Shown one piece after another: positions 1-9,155 of a stretch of DNA of 48,946 nucleotides (position 1 is its first letter; each line of letters opens with the position of its first letter). The notes beneath the pieces are model-generated. The model did no database searches, had not been told where the DNA came from, and worked only from the letters and a program-made list of their open reading frames with translations. Source of the stretch: Flavobacteriales bacterium (GTDB taxonomy: Bacteria; Bacteroidota; Bacteroidia; Flavobacteriales_F; PHOS-HE28); the NCBI GenBank assembly GCA_019912395.1, contig JAIOIH010000051.1, forward strand, positions 1-48,946. Direction: 5' to 3'. Position numbers and translations under genes: made by a program.

Positions 1-237
1 ACCCTGGGGAGCGTGTGACCCAACGCAGCCAAAACCGGCCAAAAGGCTCGGTCAAAGGCTGCAAAACGAAACCGATCGAACCATGATCAGATCATCGATC
101 GACCTAGCAACCCAAGTGAACCGGTACTTCGTGGTACCCTAGAGACTGTTGAACTCGAACTCTGTAGACCGCTACGGGGCGGCTGTACGTACAATATCGA
201 ATTCCAAGCACGCACCGGTGGGTCTTGTCTGGGCAAT

Positions 238-3200
238 GTGGATTTCTTTGGACTAAGCACCAGAGCATGCAATCCCTATCAAGGAACATTCGATTTCTAC
301 GGAGCGAATACATGCAACGGCGCGACATTCACACCAGTGCAATTTGCCACTGCATTGCCGAACTTCACTGGTGGCTGGAGTTTGCAAACACAAACATTCA
401 TCTACCCGACCGGTTCACCAGATGCCAATTGGCTCATGGCCCGGACCGGCGTGGCAACACCTTATACCTCCATATCGATAGACGATGTGGCCATTCACCC
501 CATCATCACCGCCGACGCCACCATTCAACCCGCTTGCAACGGTCAATCCAACGGTTCCATCACTCTCGACGTACATTACTATGACGGCGAGTACGACATT
601 CTATGGGACGGCGGTGAAACCACGGCCGAGCTGAGCGACTTGGCTCCCGGGGATTACACCGTCACCATAACCGACAACACGTTGGGCTGCGCCTCTTACA
701 CCCAGACTTACACGGTGTTGGATGGTGCCTGTTCCGGACCCTTCACCCTCACCAAGACCGTCACCCCGCCCAGCGGCAACACCTACGCCGGCGCTCCGGT
801 CATGTTCACTATCCAGGCTTGCAACAACGGTGCAACCGATCAGGTGGTGGACATCACCGACCAAATGCCCGCAGGCTTCGTCCCCGCCTTCAACAGTCCT
901 ACAAACCCTTACTGGCCCACGGCCTCAGTGACTATTCCGGCCGGGGATTGCGTGACCACGGAGATCACCGGCTATTTCACGGAGATAGGCCCACATACCA
1001 ATACGGTAAGTTTGGAACAGGATCCTGACGTTTTACTAATAGCTGATGCCACGGTGACGCTACTGCAAGGCTGCCCCATGTTAGTATATGGAAGCGGTGG
1101 TTGCGAACCCGGCAATACGGTGGACCTCTGCTTGGGCATGCATACGCAACTCACCAATGTGGAGTCCGTGGAGTATTATATCGTCTACCCCGATTTTCTG
1201 GAACCGCCCGCGCCCGGCAGCATTTTGGGGAATATCAGCAGCCCGTTCGGGATCGCATCCGCCAACATTGGTACACCAACGGGCTTGCCTTGGCCATCAG
1301 GTCCGGGCTATGGCTATTCCACCGTGCCGGTAAACGTGGTTTTCAATTCACCGGTGAACGCTTCGCCACCCTATTCATTCTTCTGCATCGACTTCACAGT
1401 GGGGTCCATCGGAGTGCCCACTGGCGTAAATGCCGTGTGGACCTGGGCGAGCACAACCCCTTCGGTGGCGGGTTGGAACCAAGTTACGGTGAACATGACC
1501 GGGGGAAGCACGAACCTTTGGACCCAGGCCTATCACGTACTCTTCTCCGGTTGCCCGATCAACGATCTGCCTAATTCCGACTTCACCGTGGAAGCGTCCA
1601 ATTGCGGAGGTGCCGTGACCGTGGATGCCGACCTTACCGACCCCAATGCGATCCATATCTGGACATGGGGCGATGAACGTACCACACCCACCAACGGGGC
1701 CCCCAACTGGACTTACGACTACTTCGGCCCCATCATAGACAACCAAGGTTGGCCAGTGAACATCCCGCCCGCCGTACCCGGTACCTATACCATCACCCAT
1801 ACGGTGATCCTCAATGGCGTGGCCTCAACCAGCTTCGAGACAGTGACGATCTATGAATGCTGTGCGGCAGACCTGACGATCCACGACGGGGACATGGCCA
1901 GCATGATAGGCACGTATTTCACCGGCACGGTGGACATCCAGGGCCAATTCATCGTGGATGAGAACACGGAGTTCGACCAAGCACAGGTGTACATGGAAGC
2001 CGGTGCCGAGATCATCGTGCGACCGGGTGTTTCACTTGGTGTTTCCTACAGTACGCTGGAAAGTTGCCAGAACAGGATGTGGAAGACCATCACTGCGGAG
2101 CACGGATCGGTGGTTTACATCAAGGAGAGTACGGTGATGGATGCGGAGAACGTGTTGACATGCTTGGACGGCTCCACGGCCATGTTGGTGCGAAATGAGT
2201 TCCGCGATAACAGGAACACGCTGTTCGTACCCGAGATCGTTTGGATGCAATGGAACGACGTGAGCGTGTACCTGAACAGGAATGTGTTCACCAGCACAGG
2301 CTCGCTGGCGCAACCCTATCCCGGCCAGACCACGTCCGTGGGCCATGTGGGCTATGCCGCCGTGGAGGTGTACAACACGTATGCGGACCTCACTGGCGGG
2401 GACAACGTGATCGACCGCATGAGCAATGGTATCATCGGCCACCGCAGTGACGTGGTCGTCACTGATTTTGGGTTCAAGAACGTGCAGCCCGATGCGGCAT
2501 ACAACTACATCGGTAACGGTTCGGGCATCTTTGCCCAGGGCGACCACAGTTACAACAAGCTGGTCCAAGAGGGTTACGGCATGGGCAGCGCACCGAGCTT
2601 CGAGAACTGCTATAAAGGGATACATGCCCGGTACATGACGCTATGGAGCACGGACAACAACATGCAGAACGTTGGCATGCCCTACACCGTGGAACGCAGC
2701 AATAACCGCAACGTGGACATCCTGAACAACCGGCTGCATGCGCTTTTCAATGGGATCGACCTCCGCATGAACGACGGGGCCGAACACATCCGGGTGCAAT
2801 ACAACGACATCACCTTCGGCGACGTGGACAACCCCTGGGTGCTCATGCCCAGTTTCGGCATCATTGTGAGCGAGGGCAATATGGGCAGCCCGGACTCCAA
2901 GATCCTGAACAACACCATCCACTTCGTGCCCAAATACACCTCCTTCCTCGGCATCGGGCTGCTCTCAGCGGCCAAATGGTTGGTAGCGGAGAACACGCTG
3001 GACATGACCAACAATGCCTTCAACCAGTACGGCATCGGCATGGACGGGTCGAATTACAATGAGGTCAGCTGCAATGAGATAACAGGTGCGAGCAGCACGG
3101 CCTTCCCGAACGACCGCCAAGCCGCCATCGTCAACTTCATGGGGGTGTCCCCGTTGATCAGCTGCAACGTGGTGGACAATACGGCAAACGGCGTCCTTTT

Positions 3201-4542
3201 CAACGGCGCGGCCTACGGCACCGAACTACGCGGCAATCAGTTCAACCGCCACCGGTGGGGCTTGCACCTCGCCGCGGATGCCCTTATCGAAGGCCAGGAC
3301 CGCAAGGGCAACCTGTGGTACAACGACCCACCACAAGACGGTTGGGGAGCGTTGTATGAGAATGAAGAAAACGCGCAACAATATCCCTTCCAGTACAACC
3401 CGGCCATGATCAGCGGAGGAAGTACCCAACCGCCCTCGTGGTTGCCAGATTGGTGGTTCCAAAACCATGATGGCCCGAATTATGATTGCCTCAATGACCA
3501 TGGCGGGGCGTATTGTGAACAGTTCCGCGGGGTGAACATCAAGGGGCTGCACGACTTGGACAGCAAGATCGCCGCCGACAGCTTGGAGAACGATCCCTAT
3601 ACGGAAGAGACCAAGTTGATCCTGAAGAGCGGCCTGTACAAGAAGCTGGATGAGGATGCCGCCTTGCGGGACAGCGTGCCGGACATGGCCGCTTTCTACT
3701 CTGATCTACAGAGCAGCACCATTGCTTCCTTCAAGGCCATTGACGACGACCAACAGGTGCTGTACGACATGGACAGCACCGTGGTGGCGCAGTTGCATGC
3801 AAACCGGGTGCAGATAGAGGGCTACATGGACTTGGTGAAGGGGCAGATGGCACTGTTGGACGACAGCACACTTACGGATGCGCAGCGGAATGCGATCATT
3901 GCCGGCATCAGTGGTTACCGTCAGAACATCCAGACCCTTACGGCCTGGAACACCACCGCCATGGAAACGGCCCGCAGCTCCAAAGCCCTCACCACCGAGG
4001 GTATAAAAGCCGCCAACGCGAACATCGGCACCACCGAGCTGATGGAGGCGAACGAGAAACAAGTGAACGAGATCTACCTGACGGTGATCGCCAAGGAGGT
4101 GGACACCTTTACCGTGGACCAGACCACAACCCTGTTCTACATCGTCAACCAATGTCCCATGGTGGGCGGCAATGCGGTCTTTAAGGCCCGTTCCATGTAC
4201 CGCCTGATCAATGACACGATCGCCTTTGACGATCAACAACTTTGCTTGCCGCACGGGATTATCGTGAAGAGTCTGAAGCCGATGGATGCTGCCAGCATCG
4301 TGGGTGTGGTTCCCAACCCCGCACGGAACGAGGCTACGTTGATGCTGGAACGGCCCTTGGAAGAGGCCGGAACCTTCCTGGTGTACAACACCGTGGGCAA
4401 TGAGGTGATGCACTTGGTCGTACCGCCTGAGGAGTTGCGTATTCCCTTTAGCACACGCGATCTTGCACCGGGCATGTATCATTACCGGGTAATGACTTCT
4501 AGGGGTATGGCGGGCCAAGGCAAATGGTCCATTGTGCGCTAA
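238..4542 (+). CDS. Secreted beta-helix protein with T9SS type A sorting domain, 5'-incomplete
   Basis: This is a large exported protein of unknown specific role, probably a surface or extracellular protein. Counting from the GTG at 238, I see a SprB-like repeat (about residues 92-162), a DUF11-like segment (about 167-270), a PKD-like domain (about 445-540), a long stretch of N-rich parallel beta-helix repeats (about 550-1080), a helical region, and a C-terminal T9SS type A domain (about 1355-1434, with VVPNPARNEA and a final LAPGMYHYRV). There is no signal peptide at 238. The frame stays open upstream to base 19, and residues encoded from about 150 on (ETVELELCRPL, TYNIEFQARTGG) read like a normal continuation of the domain, so the true start is missing. 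The next gene begins 12 bases downstream, suggesting an operon. The product class is secure; the start is not. Confidence 0.75.
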   Translation: MDFFGLSTRACNPYQGTFDFYGANTCNGATFTPVQFATALPNFTGGWSLQTQTFIYPTGSPDANWLMARTGVATPYTSISIDDVAIHPIITADATIQPACNGQSNGSITLDVHYYDGEYDILWDGGETTAELSDLAPGDYTVTITDNTLGCASYTQTYTVLDGACSGPFTLTKTVTPPSGNTYAGAPVMFTIQACNNGATDQVVDITDQMPAGFVPAFNSPTNPYWPTASVTIPAGDCVTTEITGYFTEIGPHTNTVSLEQDPDVLLIADATVTLLQGCPMLVYGSGGCEPGNTVDLCLGMHTQLTNVESVEYYIVYPDFLEPPAPGSILGNISSPFGIASANIGTPTGLPWPSGPGYGYSTVPVNVVFNSPVNASPPYSFFCIDFTVGSIGVPTGVNAVWTWASTTPSVAGWNQVTVNMTGGSTNLWTQAYHVLFSGCPINDLPNSDFTVEASNCGGAVTVDADLTDPNAIHIWTWGDERTTPTNGAPNWTYDYFGPIIDNQGWPVNIPPAVPGTYTITHTVILNGVASTSFETVTIYECCAADLTIHDGDMASMIGTYFTGTVDIQGQFIVDENTEFDQAQVYMEAGAEIIVRPGVSLGVSYSTLESCQNRMWKTITAEHGSVVYIKESTVMDAENVLTCLDGSTAMLVRNEFRDNRNTLFVPEIVWMQWNDVSVYLNRNVFTSTGSLAQPYPGQTTSVGHVGYAAVEVYNTYADLTGGDNVIDRMSNGIIGHRSDVVVTDFGFKNVQPDAAYNYIGNGSGIFAQGDHSYNKLVQEGYGMGSAPSFENCYKGIHARYMTLWSTDNNMQNVGMPYTVERSNNRNVDILNNRLHALFNGIDLRMNDGAEHIRVQYNDITFGDVDNPWVLMPSFGIIVSEGNMGSPDSKILNNTIHFVPKYTSFLGIGLLSAAKWLVAENTLDMTNNAFNQYGIGMDGSNYNEVSCNEITGASSTAFPNDRQAAIVNFMGVSPLISCNVVDNTANGVLFNGAAYGTELRGNQFNRHRWGLHLAADALIEGQDRKGNLWYNDPPQDGWGALYENEENAQQYPFQYNPAMISGGSTQPPSWLPDWWFQNHDGPNYDCLNDHGGAYCEQFRGVNIKGLHDLDSKIAADSLENDPYTEETKLILKSGLYKKLDEDAALRDSVPDMAAFYSDLQSSTIASFKAIDDDQQVLYDMDSTVVAQLHANRVQIEGYMDLVKGQMALLDDSTLTDAQRNAIIAGISGYRQNIQTLTAWNTTAMETARSSKALTTEGIKAANANIGTTELMEANEKQVNEIYLTVIAKEVDTFTVDQTTTLFYIVNQCPMVGGNAVFKARSMYRLINDTIAFDDQQLCLPHGIIVKSLKPMDAASIVGVVPNPARNEATLMLERPLEEAGTFLVYNTVGNEVMHLVVPPEELRIPFSTRDLAPGMYHYRVMTSRGMAGQGKWSIVR

Positions 4543-4554
4543 TTCATCCCGGAA

Positions 4555-6078
4555 ATGAAGCGTTTTTCAATTGGCCGCTTGCTGATGCTGTTGTGCTTGG
4601 TGCAAAGTGGCTCCACTTTGCACCAAGCCGCAGCACAGTTCGGTGTGAACAACCTTTGGATGGGAGGGTATGTGTTCGCGGGAATCGACACCGCACTGGG
4701 TGGTGTTGACCTGAATTACATCACTGGAAGCCGCGTGGTCTCAGCAGTCGACCGGGGAATCGACTTTGGCCGGACCAGTGCCAACATCACCGACTCCGAC
4801 GGGAACCTGCTTTTCAGCACCAACGGGGCCTATATCGCTAATGTCACCGGCGATACGATGCTCAATGGTGGAGGACTCAACCCGAGCTGGTACACTTCGC
4901 AATACCCGGAGGGGTTGCATCTTTCGCAGGCCTGCATGATCCTTCCAAAGCCGGACGCCCCCGGCCAGTACTACCTGTTTCATGGGACCATTGACGATCC
5001 GCCCAATTCAAACGCCCTCTTTTTGTACCTCACCACCATCGACATGGCCTTGGACGAAGGTTTGGGCGGGGTTGTCAGCAAGAACCAGGTGTTGATCGCG
5101 GACGCCCTGAACACGGGCAAGATCACGGCGGTGCGGCATGCCAACGGTCGCGACTGGTGGGTGTTCTGTCATAAGCTCAATACGGACACCTATTTCAGGT
5201 TGCTGGTCACACCGAACGGGGTTAGTGTTGACGGAACACAAGCCATAGGCGAGATCCGTCCCAGGGATGTGGGGCAGGTGTGCTTTTCCCCGGATGGGAG
5301 TAAATTCGCCTACTACTATGGGGCAAATACCGATCTGGAGGTCTTTGACTTCGACCGCTGCACAGGGCTGCTCTCCAACCCGGTACACATTCCGATAGAC
5401 GATTCGAACTTTGCTGGTGGCGTGGCTTTTTCCCCGAACAGCCGCTACGTTTACGTTTCCTCAACGAAGGACGTTTACCAGTACGACGCGGAGGCTCCGG
5501 ACATCGAGGCTTCCATGGTGCACATTGCCGAGTGGGACAGTTTCTATTCGCCCTTTCCCCCCTTTGCCACCGGGTTCGATCTTGCGCAATTGGCCCCGGA
5601 CGGCCAGGTGTACATTGCTACCGGCAACAGTACCTTGAGCCTGCATGTGATACACAACCCCGATGAACCGGGCTTGGCCTGCAACATGGAGCAGCACGGG
5701 GTGGTGCTGCCGAGGTACTATGCCAACTCCCTGCCCAACCACCCCAACTATTTTTTGGGGCCGGTTGATGGCAGCGTGTGTGACAGCTTGGGGATAAATA
5801 CCCTCACCCCAACCCTCTCCCGAGGAGAGGGGGTGGTGCGTGCATTTCCAAATCCCAGTGCGGATGGGCACTTTGTACTGCGCTACCCGGCCAACGCTGG
5901 CGTGGGCTGGTTGGAGGTGCAGGATATTGCCGGGCGTGTGGTGCTCCGGGAACGCATACCGCAGTGGAGCACGGTGCATGCTGTGGAGCTGGATGGGCAG
6001 GCGGCAGGGATATACCAGTGCAGCTTGGTGTGGGGCACAGAGGCAGCAACTACGCGGGTGATCATTACAAGACCATGA
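4555..6078 (+). CDS. Secreted beta-propeller protein with T9SS type A sorting domain
   Basis: A 507-residue exported protein. It opens with a signal-peptide-like segment (about residues 1-27, ending HQAAAQ). The body has propeller-type blades with repeated FSPDGSKFAYYY and FSPNSRYVYVSS motifs (about 30-410). A C-terminal T9SS type A sorting domain follows (about 425-507, with AFPNPSADGHFVLRYP). Proteins of this layout are delivered across the outer membrane by T9SS; the ligand or enzymatic role is unknown. It lies 12 bases after the beta-helix gene and overlaps the next start by 4 bases (ATGA), so the three are probably co-transcribed. The linker before the sorting domain (TPTLSRGEG) is encoded by a palindromic element at 5801-5838, which looks like an in-frame insertion. 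Confidence 0.8.
   Translation: MKRFSIGRLLMLLCLVQSGSTLHQAAAQFGVNNLWMGGYVFAGIDTALGGVDLNYITGSRVVSAVDRGIDFGRTSANITDSDGNLLFSTNGAYIANVTGDTMLNGGGLNPSWYTSQYPEGLHLSQACMILPKPDAPGQYYLFHGTIDDPPNSNALFLYLTTIDMALDEGLGGVVSKNQVLIADALNTGKITAVRHANGRDWWVFCHKLNTDTYFRLLVTPNGVSVDGTQAIGEIRPRDVGQVCFSPDGSKFAYYYGANTDLEVFDFDRCTGLLSNPVHIPIDDSNFAGGVAFSPNSRYVYVSSTKDVYQYDAEAPDIEASMVHIAEWDSFYSPFPPFATGFDLAQLAPDGQVYIATGNSTLSLHVIHNPDEPGLACNMEQHGVVLPRYYANSLPNHPNYFLGPVDGSVCDSLGINTLTPTLSRGEGVVRAFPNPSADGHFVLRYPANAGVGWLEVQDIAGRVVLRERIPQWSTVHAVELDGQAAGIYQCSLVWGTEAATTRVIITRP
5801..5838. repeat. REP-like palindrome inside a coding linker
   Basis: The element has a perfect 8-bp stem, CCCTCTCC/GGAGAGGG, with a CGA loop (5813-5831), flanked by C-rich and G-rich outer sequence. 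It is read in frame as TPTLSRGEG. Sequences of this type (CTCACCCCAACCCTCTCCC) recur as dispersed palindromes in many bacterial genomes. That statement is general knowledge and was not searched here. Confidence 0.65.
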
Positions 6079-6383
6079 GAACGCACACGTTGATATTCCT
6101 GCTGGGCCTATTGCCGTTGGGGGCTATGGCACAAGCGCCAGCGCAGGAGTTGGATCCCTCCAGTTCCACTGCGCAAGATGGTGAGAGGGTTAATGCCACC
6201 ACCTTGGCCGTGCTGCGCGCCAACTGCCCCAAGGACATGGCCGAGGCCGACTGGCTGCGCCTGATGGCAAAGTCGGTGAACCGTTCGCTGTATCCCTTGC
6301 GCATTACGCAGGCGATGTTGGATACCTTGGATGCGAGCAAGCTGGATCCGGGGTACCAGTATGTGATGGTGCCGGTGCGATAG
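6075..6383 (+). CDS. Small exported protein of unknown function
   Basis: A 102-residue protein with a clear signal peptide (hydrophobic LIFLLGLLPLGAMA, predicted cleavage before QAPAQ). The mature part is short and hydrophilic, with a C-terminal segment rich in basic and aromatic residues. I recognise no family. The ATG at 6075 is chosen because it overlaps the stop of the preceding gene (ATGA) and starts exactly at the signal peptide; the longer frame upstream is out-of-frame sequence of the propeller gene. The stop codon TAG overlaps the first base pairs of an inverted-repeat element. It is probably the last gene of the three-gene run. Confidence 0.65.
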   Translation: MRTHTLIFLLGLLPLGAMAQAPAQELDPSSSTAQDGERVNATTLAVLRANCPKDMAEADWLRLMAKSVNRSLYPLRITQAMLDTLDASKLDPGYQYVMVPVR

Positions 6384-6566
6384 TTGTCAGTTGTCCGTCC
6401 TCAGTTGTCAGGGTGCCCGCGCCATAGCGCTTCCGTGCCTCCGGCAGGCAGGCGCGACGGCGTGCTTTCTCCGACCTGGCACATGACTTCGTTTCAAGAG
6501 GGCGCGATGGATCCCGGATAAGTGATGAACTATCCCAGGGTCCTGACAACCGAGCAACTGACAACT
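6382..6566. repeat. Intergenic element bounded by inverted TTGTCAGTTG repeats
   Basis: The left end is AGTTGTCAGTTG followed by a second GTTGTCAGG. The right end (CCTGACAACC, then CAACTGACAACT) is its reverse complement with small changes, so about 25 bp of each end can pair. The interior of about 130 bp has no gene. Short copies of the same boundary motif appear at 9156-9222 and near 15333. This resembles a non-autonomous dispersed repeat; mobility is inferred. Confidence 0.6.
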
Positions 6567-6593
6567 GGACCAGGGCATTTGCACCGATCCGCC

Positions 6594-6601
6594 TATTTTC
6601 G
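6594..6601 (+). promoter_or_regulatory. Possible Bacteroidota -7 box upstream of pyrH
   Basis: TATTTTCG matches 7 of 8 positions of the Bacteroidota consensus TAnnTTTG. It ends 7 bases before the pyrH start codon, which would give an almost leaderless transcript. There is no well-spaced -33 TTTG. Confidence 0.35.
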
Positions 6602-6608
6602 CGCACCG

Positions 6609-7337
6609 ATGAACAACCCCAGCCCCGCACGAAAATTCAAGCGCATCTTGTTGAAGCTCTCCGGTGAGAGCCTGATGGGTGAACAGCCGTACGGCATCAG
6701 CAGTGCCCGGCTTAAGCAGTATGCCGAGGAGATCGTAGCGGTATCGCGTGCTGGGGTGGAAGTGGCCATCGTGGTGGGCGGCGGCAACATCTATCGGGGC
6801 ATCCAGGCTGCAGCGAACGGCATCGACCGCGTGCAGGGTGATCACATGGGCATGTTGGCCACCATGATCAACAGCTTGGCCTTGCAGAGCGCCTTGGAGG
6901 CCGCTGGCCAGAAGACGCGGTTGCTCAGCGCGATCAAGATGGAGCAGATCGCCGAGCCCTTCATCCGCCGCCGGGCCATGCGCCACTTGGAGAAAGGCCG
7001 CATCGTGATCTTCGGCGCGGGTACGGGCAACCCCTACTTCACCACGGACAGTGCGGCCAGCCTGCGCGCCATCGAGATCGAGGCGGACGTGATCCTGAAG
7101 GGCACCCGCGTGGACGGCATCTACACCGCCGATCCGGAGAAGGACCACCTGGCCACCCGCTATGAGCGGATCTCCTTCGAGGAAGTGTATGCAAAGGGCC
7201 TTACCGTGATGGACATGACGGCATTCACCCTGTGCCGCGAGAACAAACTGCCCATCATCGTGTTCGACATGAACAAACCCGGAAACCTCGGCAAATTGAT
7301 CAGTGGGGAGCCGTTGGGGACCATCGTGGAGTTCTGA
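6609..7337 (+). CDS. pyrH: UMP kinase
   Basis: This enzyme phosphorylates UMP to UDP with ATP in cytoplasmic pyrimidine nucleotide synthesis. The 242-residue product has the usual length of bacterial UMP kinases and the amino-acid-kinase fold signatures: the N-terminal KLSGES (about residues 16-21), [10 protein letters not shown] (about 57-66), and a C-terminal half with [10 protein letters not shown] and [10 protein letters not shown]. The ATG at 6609 places the KLSGES motif at the standard distance from the N-terminus; the frame is open further upstream but that part lies in the repeat element. The frr gene follows 187 bases later, the common pyrH-frr order, although rpsB-tsf, often upstream of this pair, are absent here. 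Confidence 0.96.
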   Translation: MNNPSPARKFKRILLKLSGESLMGEQPYGISSARLKQYAEEIVAVSRAGVEVAIVVGGGNIYRGIQAAANGIDRVQGDHMGMLATMINSLALQSALEAAGQKTRLLSAIKMEQIAEPFIRRRAMRHLEKGRIVIFGAGTGNPYFTTDSAASLRAIEIEADVILKGTRVDGIYTADPEKDHLATRYERISFEEVYAKGLTVMDMTAFTLCRENKLPIIVFDMNKPGNLGKLISGEPLGTIVEF

Positions 7338-7346
7338 CGTTTGACA

Positions 7347-7467
7347 GGTACAGGGTACCGAGTACCGAGTACAGGGTACAGGGTATCGAGTACCGAGTAC
7401 CGAGCAAGGGGTAGCCGATGCAATGCACGGCATTGTACTCAATACCCTGTACCCGGTACCCTGTACC
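7347..7467. repeat. GGTACAGGGTACCGAGTA decamer repeats in inverted arrangement
   Basis: The left half is an array of 7-10 bp units (GTACAGG, GTACCGA, GTATCGA). The right half (TACTCAATACCCTGTACCC, then GGTACCCTGTACC) is their reverse complement, separated by a unique spacer of about 40 bp. It fills most of the pyrH-frr gap. Its design parallels the element upstream of pyrH, but with a different unit. Confidence 0.65.
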
Positions 7468-7495
7468 AAACCCACCCAACACAACACATAGTCCT

Positions 7496-7503
7496 TAAAT
7501 TCG
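7496..7503 (+). promoter_or_regulatory. Possible -7 box upstream of frr
   Basis: TAAATTCG matches 7 of 8 positions of TAnnTTTG and lies 21 bases before the frr start, just after the decamer repeat. It would give frr its own promoter despite the pyrH-frr order. No clear -33 element is visible. Confidence 0.35.
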
Positions 7504-7524
7504 CGCTTTCCTTCCCAAAAGAAC

Positions 7525-8085
7525 ATGAGCGAAGTAGCCTCTTTGATCGCGCAATGCGAGGACCTCGACCGCAAGGCCGTGGACCATTTGGACAATGAAC
7601 TGTTGAAGATCCGCGCCGGACGTGCCAACCCAGCGATGCTGGAGGGCATCCGTGTGGATTATTACGGCAGCGAGGTGCCGTTGAGCCAAGTGAGCAACAT
7701 CAACACGCCGGATGCGCGCACCATCATGGTCCAGCCTTGGGAGAAAAAGATGATCGAGCCGATCGAGAAGGCCATACAGGCTGCCAACCTCGGCTTCAAT
7801 CCCAGCAACAACGGGGATAACATCATCATCCTGGTTCCCATGCTCACCGAGGAGCGGCGCAAGGACTTGGTGCGGTCGGCGAACAAGGAGGGCGAGAACG
7901 CCAAGGTGAGCATCCGCGGAGCGCGCCAAAAGGCCATGGAGGGCATTAAGAAGGCCCAGAAGGACGGCCTGCCGGAAGATGCGGCCAAAGCCGCCGAGGC
8001 CGAAGTGGAGAAGATCACCGGCATCTGGAACAAGAAGGTGGAGGGCCTGATCCACGCGAAGGAGAAGGAGATCATGACCGTGTGA
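7525..8085 (+). CDS. frr: Ribosome recycling factor
   Basis: Together with EF-G this protein splits the post-termination ribosome so that subunits can be reused. The 186-residue product matches the family length and carries conserved features: the ELLKIRAGRANPAML segment of the helical bundle (about residues 29-43), the PLSQVSNI and DARTIMVQPW segments of the second domain (about 53-73), and the conserved RKDLVRSANKEGENAKVSIR region (about 112-131). It stands alone downstream of pyrH and ends 23 bases from the convergent radical SAM gene. Confidence 0.97.
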   Translation: MSEVASLIAQCEDLDRKAVDHLDNELLKIRAGRANPAMLEGIRVDYYGSEVPLSQVSNINTPDARTIMVQPWEKKMIEPIEKAIQAANLGFNPSNNGDNIIILVPMLTEERRKDLVRSANKEGENAKVSIRGARQKAMEGIKKAQKDGLPEDAAKAAEAEVEKITGIWNKKVEGLIHAKEKEIMTV

Positions 8086-8108
8086 GGCGTGCGTGGCCAG
8101 GCCCCGCA

Positions 8109-9131
8109 CTATGTCCACACCGGGCTGCCTTCACTGCAGTTCCGGCACATGTCGATATCGCTGCGGCTTTTGAGCAAGGTGGCGCGGAAAGCATTGTAGG
8201 CGTCGCCGTTCCACACTTCCCGGAAGGATTGCTTGCTGAGGTCGCCCAGCACGTAATGCGCATCCTTGTCGAAACAGCAGGGCACCACGCGCCCGTCCCA
8301 GGTGATCACGCAGCTGTTCCACATTTTCCAGCAGTGGTCGTCCAGCGCGTTCTTCACTTCCCACACGCCGTTCGCATTCCGCCGGTAGCGTGAATACTTG
8401 TCCTGCGTGGGGATCAATGGGTGATCATCCTTCGGGTCGTAGATCTGCGCGGTCTTCAGCCAGAGGTCGTCCACGCCTATCTGCTTGGCCAGTTTGCGTG
8501 CCTCGGGGATCTGGTGCTCGTTCGGCTTCACCACAAGGAATTGGAACACCACGTGCGGAGTGGCGCTTTTCAGCTTCTTCTTCCACTTCACGACCCGCTC
8601 CGCTCCTTCGATCACTTTCGAGAGCGTGCCTTCCCGGCGATAGGCCGCATAGGTTTCCTGCTCGGTGCCATCGAGGCTGATGATGAGCCGGGAGAGCCCG
8701 CTGCGCACGGTGGCCTCAGCCTTGGCCTCATCCAGAAAATGCGCATTGGTGCTGGTGCTGGTGTAAATGCCTTTATCGCTTGCATATTTCACCATATCCA
8801 GAAAGCCAGGGTTGATGAAGGGCTCGCCTTGGAAGTAGAACGTCAAGGCCCAGAGGTCCTGCCCCAGTTCATCGATCACTTTCTCGAAAAGCCCGTGTTT
8901 GAGGTTCCCCGTTGGCCGCGTGAAAGCGCGCAGGCCACTGGGACATTCCGGACACCGCAGGTTGCACGCCGTGGTGGGTTCGATGCTGATGCTGATCGGC
9001 ATCCCCTTGATCCGCGGCACCTTGGTGCGTTTCGCATCGCGGAAGCTGCTCCAGATCCGGTAAGCGTTCCGCGCACGGCGCGCTGTAAGTGCGCGGGACC
9101 AGAGGCGGGCATCGCGGAGTTCGGGGAGCAT
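8109..9131 (-). CDS. Radical SAM protein with SPASM domain
   Basis: This is a predicted iron-sulfur enzyme that cleaves S-adenosylmethionine to start radical chemistry; its substrate is not known. The 340-residue product has the CX3CX2C cluster motif (C56, C60, C63 in TACNLRCPECPSG), radical SAM barrel motifs (FQGEPFINPG near 95, ISLDGTEQETY near 155), and a C-terminal Cys-rich SPASM-type region (CWKMWNSCVITWDGRVVPCC and CRNCSEG) for auxiliary clusters. The start at 9131 is chosen because the upstream extension of the frame runs through a TTGTCAG repeat. SPASM proteins include peptide-modifying enzymes and anaerobic sulfatase activators. No precursor peptide or sulfatase is nearby, so the role stays open. 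Confidence 0.85.
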   Translation of the reverse strand: MLPELRDARLWSRALTARRARNAYRIWSSFRDAKRTKVPRIKGMPISISIEPTTACNLRCPECPSGLRAFTRPTGNLKHGLFEKVIDELGQDLWALTFYFQGEPFINPGFLDMVKYASDKGIYTSTSTNAHFLDEAKAEATVRSGLSRLIISLDGTEQETYAAYRREGTLSKVIEGAERVVKWKKKLKSATPHVVFQFLVVKPNEHQIPEARKLAKQIGVDDLWLKTAQIYDPKDDHPLIPTQDKYSRYRRNANGVWEVKNALDDHCWKMWNSCVITWDGRVVPCCFDKDAHYVLGDLSKQSFREVWNGDAYNAFRATLLKSRSDIDMCRNCSEGSPVWT

Positions 9132-9155
9132 GGGCGCAAGGTACCCTTGTGGCGT

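Noticed and set aside
6384-6608. Possible small gene or tRNA upstream of pyrH
   Set aside because: The stretch is mostly repeat-element sequence; no cloverleaf or coding pattern could be seen.
7347-7467. Possible CRISPR array
   Set aside because: Units are only 7-10 bp, without regular spacers, and the second half is inverted; no cas genes are present.
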